A DNA stretch of 11,350 nt from DAOVRL01 sp964459805 (GTDB lineage Bacteria; Planctomycetota; Phycisphaerae; Sedimentisphaerales; Anaerobacaceae): NCBI GenBank assembly GCA_964459805.1, contig CAYWOD010000113.1, positions 1 through 11,350 on the forward strand, written 5' to 3'. Below the pieces are notes generated by a model that did no database searches, was not told the DNA's origin, and saw only the letters and a program-made list of their open reading frames with translations. Shown piece after piece: positions 6,597-11,350 of the stretch. The position numbers were made by a program, and so were the translations under genes. Every line of letters starts with the position of its first letter. Position 1 is the first letter of the stretch.

Positions 6597-7382
6597 ATGA
6601 GATGCAGAAACTGGAAACTGGCCGCTGTTATGATTCTGATTGCGGCTGTGCTGTGTACAACAGCATCGGCCGAGCGCAACAAGAAGAAGGCCAAACGCGC
6701 TTCCAGGGCCAAAGCCGCCAAGACGGCCAAGGCCGAAGAAGTCGAACGCAAAGTGAAAGAATCCGAGGTCCCCAAGGCAGCCTTGAAGGCGCTCAAAAAG
6801 CTGGCCCGCGGCGCCGAGATCACCGAGTTCGCCGAGGAGATCGAGTACGGCCATACATTCTACGAGGGCTCGTGGAAGGGCCGTTCCGGGGCAAACGTGG
6901 ATGTATTAGTCACGAAGACCGGCGACTTAGTGGAAATAGAAGAAAAAGTGGACATCAAGAAGGTCCCGGCAGCCGTCCTAAAAGCCGCGCAGAAAGCAGC
7001 CGGTAAATCCGCTCAATTGGTGTGCGAGAAAAAGACCATGATCCTCTACGAGGTCAAGTTCAGCAAAGGTGACAGCCGTCACGAGCTGCTTCTGACTCCC
7101 GATGGCCGCCCCGTTGAAGAGGAAATCGAGAAAGGCAAACCGGAAGATGACGATGAAGGCGACGGTGACGCGGACGGGGATGACGAGAACGATGATGACG
7201 ACGAGCACAACATGAAGGCTAACCACAACGAAGACGATGACGACGAGGACGATGACGACGAAGATGATGACGACGACGACGATGACGACGAGGACGACGA
7301 CGACGAAGATGATGACGACGAAGATGATGATGACGAAGACGATGACGACGAGGACGAGGACGACGATGAGGGCAAGAAGTAG
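6597..7382 (+). CDS. Secreted PepSY-like protein with poly-Asp/Glu tail
   Basis: 261 residues, starting at ATG 6597 behind a strong AAGGAGA site. A signal peptide spans 1-25 (hydrophobic 8-21, likely cut after ASA). Residues 27-55 are Lys/Arg-rich. Residues about 55-178 hold two repeats with a PepSY-like pattern: VPKAALKALKKLA...ITEFAEEIEYGHTFYEG..., DVLVTKTGDLVEIEEKV, then VPAAVLKAAQKAA...YEVKFSKG, ELLLTPDGRPVEEE. From about 183 the chain is nearly all Asp and Glu, with DDDDE repeats over 212-256. PepSY-type domains occur in secreted proteins, often beside OmpR-type two-component genes, as here. The acidic tail should bind divalent cations or cationic molecules, while the basic N-terminal stretch could hold the protein to anionic envelope polymers or fold back on the tail. 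It is followed by a terminator-like hairpin. Domain call is by pattern; cation binding is inferred. Confidence 0.85.
   Translation: MRCRNWKLAAVMILIAAVLCTTASAERNKKKAKRASRAKAAKTAKAEEVERKVKESEVPKAALKALKKLARGAEITEFAEEIEYGHTFYEGSWKGRSGANVDVLVTKTGDLVEIEEKVDIKKVPAAVLKAAQKAAGKSAQLVCEKKTMILYEVKFSKGDSRHELLLTPDGRPVEEEIEKGKPEDDDEGDGDADGDDENDDDDEHNMKANHNEDDDDEDDDDEDDDDDDDDDEDDDDEDDDDEDDDDEDDDDEDEDDDEGKK
7230..7370 (+). repeat. In-frame 15-bp tandem repeat coding DDDDE
   Basis: About 140 bases of GAN triplets (GAT, GAC, GAA, GAG), organised for much of the length as a 15-base unit coding four Asp and one Glu. GAC/GAT synonymous variation interrupts the repeat, so it is old or under mild purifying pressure rather than a fresh expansion. 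Because the unit is a multiple of three, slippage would change the tail length without breaking the frame, making length variation between strains likely. Confidence 0.85.
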
Positions 7383-7443
7383 GACCGTGATCATGGAAAC
7401 CAACAGAGATGAGCATACCTCAATTTTGCCCAGAGTAGGTCTG

Positions 7444-7483
7444 CACCGCTGGGCGACGAAGCGTTTGTGCCCGGCGGTGTTTT
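7444..7483 (+). terminator. Hairpin A, likely intrinsic terminator of the PepSY gene
   Basis: CACCGCTGGGC (7444-7454) pairs with GCCCGGCGGTG (7469-7479) over 11 base pairs, one of them T-G, around a 14-base loop. TTTT follows at 7480-7483, then CTTCTGT. It starts about 60 bases after the stop of the PepSY/poly-Asp gene. Stem strength and the T-run fit Rho-independent termination. Its outer stem and flanks are repeated in hairpin B. Confidence 0.6.
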
Positions 7484-7643
7484 CTTCTGTATCTCGACGG
7501 TTTCCTCTCACCTTACATGGTTGTCGGCAGCCACGAGAAAGGGCGCTCAGAGTCCTCCCAAATAGTGTGCTTATGAAACGGACGCCTTAATCGGGATGGC
7601 CGGCCATGCGCCTCGTGGTATGGTAGAATAAAGAGATTGAGGA

Positions 7644-7724
7644 ATGGAACGCAGACGCTGGATACTGATTGCTTTATTTGCCCTGGCAGTCCTTGTTCTG
7701 GTGTTTGTCCGTCTTATGCCATAG
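7644..7724 (+). CDS. Predicted 26-residue single-helix membrane protein
   Basis: Reads MERRRWILIALFALAVLVLV, then FVRLMP and TAG. Three arginines at 3-5 are followed by about 17 unbroken hydrophobic residues and a closing Arg, the layout of a one-pass inner-membrane peptide with the N terminus inside by the positive-inside rule. An AAGAG or GAGGA lies just before ATG; the spacing is not ideal (about 9 or 0 bases). TGGTAGAAT at 7621-7629 resembles an extended -10 promoter element, which would give a very short leader. It lies between two related hairpins, directly before the two-component genes. Small membrane proteins in such positions often modulate a sensor kinase. No homolog is recognised. 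A chance hydrophobic frame is the main alternative. Confidence 0.42.
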   Translation: MERRRWILIALFALAVLVLVFVRLMP

Positions 7725-7754
7725 CGGCAACGGTAATTCAGAACGACAAAAGTA

Positions 7755-7783
7755 GTGACAGGCCAAATCTTTGGAGCTAAAAT
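7755..7783 (+). promoter_or_regulatory. Sigma70-like promoter for the two-component operon
   Basis: GTGACA (7755-7760, five of six matches to TTGACA) and TAAAAT (7778-7783, five of six matches to TATAAT) are separated by exactly 17 bases. Transcription would start near 7790, about 55 bases before the response-regulator ATG and inside the left arm of hairpin B. This is the best-matching promoter in the window. Confidence 0.5.
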
Positions 7784-7784
7784 G

Positions 7785-7828
7785 TGCACCGCTGGGTAGC
7801 AAAGCACGACTGCTCGGCGGTGCATTTT
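7785..7828 (+). promoter_or_regulatory. Hairpin B, palindrome over the regulator transcription start
   Basis: TGCACCGCTGGGTAG (7785-7799) pairs with CTGCTCGGCGGTGCA (7810-7824) over 15 base pairs including three G-T pairs, around the 10-base loop CAAAGCACGA. TTTT follows at 7825-7828 and AAAATG precedes the stem. It could end transcripts coming from upstream, act as a leader structure, or, because it covers the predicted start site at 7790, serve as a DNA operator. It shares TGCACCGCTGGG and CGGCGGTG with hairpin A at the same 18-base separation. Confidence 0.55.
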
Positions 7829-7845
7829 CTGTTGTAGGCATTCAA

Positions 7846-8520
7846 ATGCGTCTGCTGGTTATAGAAGACTATCGTCCTTTGCAGCAATCCCTCACGAAGG
7901 GGCTGCGCGAGGCCGGCTTTGCCGTGGATACCACACGCGACGGCGCCGAGGGTCTATGGTATGCGATGGGCAGCGAGTATGATGTAATCATCCTCGATCT
8001 GATGCTGCCCGGCATAGACGGCCTTGAAATCCTCAGGAAGCTCAGGGCCAAAGGTCTAAAGTCTCACGTCCTAATCCTGACAGCGAAGGACACTTTAGAG
8101 GACCGCGTGACCGGCCTGGACCTCGGCGCCGATGATTACCTGGTTAAGCCTTTCGCATTCCAAGAGCTATTGGCGCGGGTTCGCGCATTACTGCGTCGCA
8201 GGTATCGCCAGAAGAATCCCCGAATTAAAGTCAAAGACCTGCGAATCGACCTTAGCACGCAGAGGGTGTGGCGAGGCAGGCAGGAGATTCAGCTCACGCC
8301 GAGGGAATATGCCCTTCTCGAATATCTCGCAATGCGCGCCGGCCAAACGGTCTCCCGCACGGATATCTGGGAACACCTCTACGAGTTCAACTCGTCCGCC
8401 TCGAGCAATGTTGTCGATGTGTATATTGGTTACCTCCGAAGAAAAATCGAACGACCCGACAGGCCCCGCTTGATTCACACGGTCAGAGGTCGCGGTTATC
8501 TCTTGGGAGCACAATCGTGA
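7846..8520 (+). CDS. OmpR/PhoB-family response regulator
   Basis: 224 residues. The receiver domain (1-118) has the acidic pair Glu7-Asp8, phospho-acceptor Asp51 in IILDLMLP, Thr79 in LILTA, Tyr98 and Lys101 in DDYLVKPF, all as in active receivers. The C-terminal domain (about 125-224) is the OmpR winged helix, with LTPREYALLEYLAMRAG, the recognition-helix region SSNVVDVYIGYLRRKIE, and the closing HTVRGRGYLL wing. It should be phosphorylated by the kinase encoded next and act as a DNA-binding transcription factor. ATG at 7846 begins the canonical MRLLVIEDY; the frame is open further upstream, but that extension runs through hairpin B and looks non-coding. The ribosome site is weak (TAGG about 8 bases upstream), which suggests low expression. 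Its stop overlaps the kinase GTG start. The target genes are unknown; the upstream PepSY gene is a candidate. Confidence 0.96.
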   Translation: MRLLVIEDYRPLQQSLTKGLREAGFAVDTTRDGAEGLWYAMGSEYDVIILDLMLPGIDGLEILRKLRAKGLKSHVLILTAKDTLEDRVTGLDLGADDYLVKPFAFQELLARVRALLRRRYRQKNPRIKVKDLRIDLSTQRVWRGRQEIQLTPREYALLEYLAMRAGQTVSRTDIWEHLYEFNSSASSNVVDVYIGYLRRKIERPDRPRLIHTVRGRGYLLGAQS

Positions 8521-9947
8521 CCCGTTCACTCCGAACTCGCTTGCTCACCCGCATTATTGTCGCGACGATACTGCTGCTGACAATCTTCAGCCTGACCGTC
8601 TATCTCGTGATTCGCAGCGCACTGGTCAAACAGTTCGACACGTCACTGGCGTCCGTAGCGCGGATACTGGCCGCCTCGGTCGAGCTCGACGGCGACGAGA
8701 TCGAGCTGGAGTTCGAGGTTCGGAAAATGCCCGAGTTCCAAAGCGCAAAGCACCCGACGTACTACCAGCTCTGGAAACCCGACGGTACAGTTGTGGCGAG
8801 GTCTCCTCTTTTGGGCGCCGACGATCTGGCGCGCCTTGAAGGCGGCGTCGATGCGCTCGTTTTCGGCAAGTCGCGAAACCGCAATAACCGGCCTCTTCGC
8901 GCCGTGGGTCTGAAGTTCAAGCCAAGAGCGGCAGACAGTGACGAAGAGGACCACCGGCATCTAACAGCCGAGCAGACACTTACTCTCGTAGTTGCCCGGG
9001 ATGCAAGCGATTTGATCAGCCAATTGCGATTCTTGCAATGGCTTCTGCTAAGCGCCTCGGCCGCCGTTATCACTTTGTCACTGCTTATCGCCGCCGTCGT
9101 AGTACGGCAGGGCCTTCGCCCCCTAAATTCCATCGCCGGTGAAATAGCGGCTATAAGCCAGGAGAATCTCACGACCCGAATCGGCGCCGAGTCGGCACCC
9201 TCGGAGGTGGTGCCCATCAAGGACCGGCTCAATGACCTGTTAGCTCGCCTCGAAGACGCTTTCAAGCGAGAGAGACGTTTCACGGCAGATGTCGCACACG
9301 AATTGCGGACCCCCCTGGCAGGCCTGCGTTCAACAATTGAGGTAACGCTCTCTCGCGCACGCGACAGTGCCGAATACCAAACCGCCCTTTCCGACTGCCT
9401 GGAAATCGTTGAGAACATGCACATAATGGTAAGTAATCTGCTGACACTCGCCCGCCTCGATGCCCGTCAAGTAACTCTCCGCACCGAGCAGATTCGACTT
9501 GCCGAGCTGGTGAATTCAGCTTGGTGGCCGTTACGCGATAAAGCAGAGCAGCGCGGGATCGCCTTTGAGAATCACATCCCGGTCGATTTGACCTGCCAAT
9601 CAGACCCCGAACACCTCGCTATAGTCTTCCAAAACCTCCTCGAAAACGCCGCCGACTATACCAACCAGGCCGGCCAAATCTACATTGCTGCTCAGCGAAC
9701 AGGCGATTCTTTGCAAGTGACCATCGCTAACACCGGCTGCAAACTCACCGCCGAGCAAGTCTCGAAGGTACTCGACAGCTTCTGGCGCGCCGACGAATCA
9801 CGCTCCGACGCAACCGTCCACTCCGGCCTCGGACTCGCACTTGTCAAAAGAATCATAACAGCCTTAAACGGCGCCGTCACCGCACAAATAGACCAGCCCG
9901 ACACCTTCAAAATAACCTTCACTCTGCCCTGCCCACGCACTCAGTAG
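8517..9947 (+). CDS. Sensor histidine kinase, HAMP/HisKA/HATPase type
   Basis: 476 residues. GTG at 8517 overlaps the regulator stop (GTGA) and has GGGAG 8 bases upstream, so translation is coupled. First membrane helix about 12-33; extracytoplasmic sensor region about 35-170; second helix about 174-197; HAMP about 198-250 starting RQGLRPLNSIAGEI; HisKA with FTADVAHELRTPLAGL and phospho-acceptor His261; HATPase with N-box QNLLENAADY (Asn373, Asn377) and a G2-like SGLGLALVKRI (436-446). The G1 box reads IANTGCKLTAEQ: Asn replaces the usual Asp and the second Gly is absent, as in some kinases of the heavy-metal-sensor type. The sensor region has acidic stretches (ELDGDEIELEFE at 56-67, DSDEEDHRH at 140-148) that could bind cations. 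With the PepSY/poly-Asp gene upstream, an envelope cation or metal signal is plausible but unproven. Confidence 0.96.
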   Translation: MTRSLRTRLLTRIIVATILLLTIFSLTVYLVIRSALVKQFDTSLASVARILAASVELDGDEIELEFEVRKMPEFQSAKHPTYYQLWKPDGTVVARSPLLGADDLARLEGGVDALVFGKSRNRNNRPLRAVGLKFKPRAADSDEEDHRHLTAEQTLTLVVARDASDLISQLRFLQWLLLSASAAVITLSLLIAAVVVRQGLRPLNSIAGEIAAISQENLTTRIGAESAPSEVVPIKDRLNDLLARLEDAFKRERRFTADVAHELRTPLAGLRSTIEVTLSRARDSAEYQTALSDCLEIVENMHIMVSNLLTLARLDARQVTLRTEQIRLAELVNSAWWPLRDKAEQRGIAFENHIPVDLTCQSDPEHLAIVFQNLLENAADYTNQAGQIYIAAQRTGDSLQVTIANTGCKLTAEQVSKVLDSFWRADESRSDATVHSGLGLALVKRIITALNGAVTAQIDQPDTFKITFTLPCPRTQ

Positions 9948-9979
9948 GCCCGGCTGCTCGGCCTTTGAACAATTCATCC

Positions 9980-10004
9980 GAGAAAGCCTTCCGATTTCTC
10001 TTTT
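9980..10004 (+). terminator. Weak hairpin with T-run after the kinase gene
   Basis: GAGAAA (9980-9985) pairs with TTTCTC (9995-10000) around a 9-base loop, followed by TTTT. The stem is short and AT-rich, so it is only a candidate terminator. It lies in the 82 bases between the kinase stop and the convergent FAD oxidoreductase stop, where a terminator is expected. Confidence 0.3.
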
Positions 10005-10029
10005 CTCAGCGGTTAATGAATAATGCAGG

Positions 10030-11350
10030 CTACTTCTCAGATCGAGCCGGCCCGTAGAATTCCACTTCCCATATTCGCGAAATGCCGCCTGGCGTGCTCG
10101 TGATGACCAGGCGGACCTTGTCCGATTCAAAGGCGGCGAATTTCCGAGAAGCCTCAACCCGGCTGTTGCCGCCAACCTGCGAGCCCTCAACATCACGCCA
10201 ATCGTTGCCGTCGCGATACTGCAAAACAAAATCGCTTATCGGATCGCCCGCCGTTTGCCCGTCGAACCAGCCGCTAATAACGCGCATCGCGCCGATCCTC
10301 TGCGCCTTCTCCCACGAAAACACCACATGCCCCGGCTTGTCCGAAGCACTGCTCAACCACCTAAGGTTGTTGTCCCGCCTGTTGAACCTCCCGTCGTTGA
10401 TGTTCTCCTTGGGATACTTGTCCTCGTCGTAGCTGCCCCCGACCGAAACCTTCGCACTCCGCGCAAGATTAGGCCCTGCATTCTCGAGCCAGCCGGCTGC
10501 GACTCCCTTGGCCATCAGAGACGTCAATTCATCAAGATAGTCCGCATACACCGCCCTCGGCCCAACACCGTGCTCCTTACAGAGAAACGCCGCCATCCCG
10601 ACAATCTCTCCCATCATCCCGCAAGTCCGCATCACGCGAACCGCCCCCAGCGCCTCATGCGTAACGCTAATATCACGCCCGGCCATAAATAGGTTATCGA
10701 TATTGCGAGAGTACAAGCAACGATATGGAACCCAATAGGGCTTGGAATAATACGTGTGGTACGCCTTCGAGACAAACTCATCGCCTCTTTCGATGCCTTT
10801 ATCGTAAGCCGGGTCGGGCAAATGCAAATCGATGCTCCAGGTCGCCGGCACGCACCCGTCCTCATAATAAACGCCCTCGACGATATCGCTCTTCGTCAAG
10901 ACATGATCGCCCAAGAGCCGTCGAGACTCCCGCTTGCCAGAAATGTATGCCGCCCAGTTCAGCTTATGATTCGGATACATCCGGCGAACATTCTTCAGCG
11001 CATCCCACGCCCCGTACATCGCCCGAAAATTCAAATCGCGAATATACTCGCTCTTCTCAATCGGATCAAGGTAAAACCCGCTCTCCCAGAACCACGCCCC
11101 CAACTGCTTCAACCCCGTCGGAAAAGGCTTATCACTCAAATCAATCGCCCATTCGCATCGCGGGAAGTTCGCCGGCGCGCCCGTATCGGCGGCATTCCAA
11201 AGATTGCACCTGCCCATGTGCCCGTCCAGCGTCATATCATAATCCGCCCCCGCCAAGTGCCCGATACAGCCGTCACCAGTGCAATCGGCAAAGTATCTTC
11301 CCGCAAACCGCCGCCTCCGCCCGCTGACAGTATCCTGCGCAATCACAGCC
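10030..11350 (-). CDS. FAD-dependent oxidoreductase with C-terminal discoidin-like domain (partial)
   Basis: The N-terminal part, including the GxGxxG dinucleotide motif, lies beyond the right edge; about 439 residues are visible and the frame is open to the last base. GRYFADCTGDGCIGHLAGAD near the visible start is the signature of the FAD_oxidored family (glucose-inhibited-division-like flavoproteins), and MAGRDISVTHEALGAVRVMR with GEIVGMAA downstream is the usual C-terminal FAD-contact region. The last 150 residues or so (10033-10482) form a separate domain starting GPNLARSAKVSVGGSYDE and including NINDGRF, VVFSWEKAQRIGAMRV, FVLQYRDGNDWRDVEG and RIWEVEFYG, the pattern of F5/8-type-C (discoidin) carbohydrate-binding folds. 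The fusion suggests a secreted flavoenzyme acting on or held to polysaccharide. It is convergent with the kinase gene; substrate unknown. Confidence 0.9.
   Translation of the reverse strand, partial: AVIAQDTVSGRRRRFAGRYFADCTGDGCIGHLAGADYDMTLDGHMGRCNLWNAADTGAPANFPRCEWAIDLSDKPFPTGLKQLGAWFWESGFYLDPIEKSEYIRDLNFRAMYGAWDALKNVRRMYPNHKLNWAAYISGKRESRRLLGDHVLTKSDIVEGVYYEDGCVPATWSIDLHLPDPAYDKGIERGDEFVSKAYHTYYSKPYWVPYRCLYSRNIDNLFMAGRDISVTHEALGAVRVMRTCGMMGEIVGMAAFLCKEHGVGPRAVYADYLDELTSLMAKGVAAGWLENAGPNLARSAKVSVGGSYDEDKYPKENINDGRFNRRDNNLRWLSSASDKPGHVVFSWEKAQRIGAMRVISGWFDGQTAGDPISDFVLQYRDGNDWRDVEGSQVGGNSRVEASRKFAAFESDKVRLVITSTPGGISRIWEVEFYGPARSEK

Larger units (their letters stand above)
7383..7845 (+). other. 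Intergenic region holding hairpins, a small ORF and a promoter
   Basis: A stretch of about 460 bases between the PepSY/poly-Asp gene and the response regulator. It contains hairpin A (7444-7479), a predicted 26-residue membrane protein gene (7644-7724), a good sigma70-like promoter (7755-7783) and hairpin B (7785-7824). The part from 7490 to 7620 shows no convincing gene; reading frames crossing it have a non-coding amino-acid mix rich in Arg, Ser and Pro. Confidence 0.6.

Noticed and set aside
7079..7375. Minus-strand frame coding a long poly-serine run
   Set aside because: It is the antisense reading of the Asp/Glu repeat; no ribosome site or domain supports it.
7393..7590. 65-codon plus-strand frame starting METNRDEHTS with a weak AGGA site
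   Set aside because: It runs through hairpin A and has a non-coding Arg/Ser/Pro-rich mix with no recognisable fold. The hairpin explains the sequence better.
7771..7845. Upstream extension of the response regulator to an in-frame TTG
   Set aside because: The added 25 residues cross hairpin B and the predicted transcription start, while ATG at 7846 begins exactly at the canonical receiver-domain start.
8268..8516. Upstream extension of the histidine kinase to an in-frame ATG inside the regulator gene
   Set aside because: The extension is the out-of-frame reading of the regulator; GTG at 8517 with GGGAG and the GTGA overlap fits the usual kinase start before the first membrane helix.

Overview
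The window looks like chromosomal DNA of an anaerobic member of the PVC group, most likely Planctomycetota of the Phycisphaerae/Sedimentisphaerales type. This is inferred from gene content: a Tat-exported Gfo/Idh/MocA oxidoreductase next to a large secreted HEAT-repeat protein, a FAD-dependent oxidoreductase with a C-terminal discoidin-like domain, and the oxygen-independent homocysteine gene set otherwise typical of methanogens and strict anaerobes. No rRNA, tRNA, CRISPR array, phage gene or transposase gene is visible.

Region 1 (2-2333, minus strand) is a tight three-gene operon, read from high to low coordinates: a COG1900/DUF39 homocysteine-biosynthesis protein, a NIL-domain 2x[4Fe-4S] ferredoxin whose ATG overlaps the preceding stop (ATGA), and a UPF0280/COG2122 ApbE-like protein. 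Together they should turn aspartate semialdehyde and sulfide into homocysteine. Region 2 (2334-2752) has no full gene. It holds a 51-codon reading frame with a strong Shine-Dalgarno and a textbook Tat signal that stops almost at once, and a palindromic interspersed repeat ending in the TCGCAATGACA signature.

Region 3 (2753-6283, minus strand) is a probable two-gene operon: the Tat-exported Gfo/Idh/MocA oxidoreductase followed 33 bases later by a 731-residue secreted HEAT-repeat protein carrying a beta-rich insert. Region 4 (6284-6596) is a divergent intergenic region in which the motif GTACTTAT followed by GGCG occurs once facing each gene.

Region 5 (6597-9947, plus strand) is the most unusual part. 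It encodes a secreted PepSY-like protein with a tail of about 75 residues that is almost pure Asp/Glu, then a 26-residue predicted one-helix membrane protein, then an OmpR-type response regulator overlapping (GTGA) a HAMP/HisKA histidine kinase. Two related hairpins (7444-7479 and 7785-7824) bracket the small gene, and the second sits on the predicted start site of the regulator transcript. My reading, which is inference, is an envelope cation/metal or stress-sensing module in which the acidic PepSY protein is the sensor's partner or its target.

Region 6 (10030-11350, minus strand) is the 3' part of a FAD-dependent oxidoreductase gene that runs off the right edge, convergent with the kinase gene.
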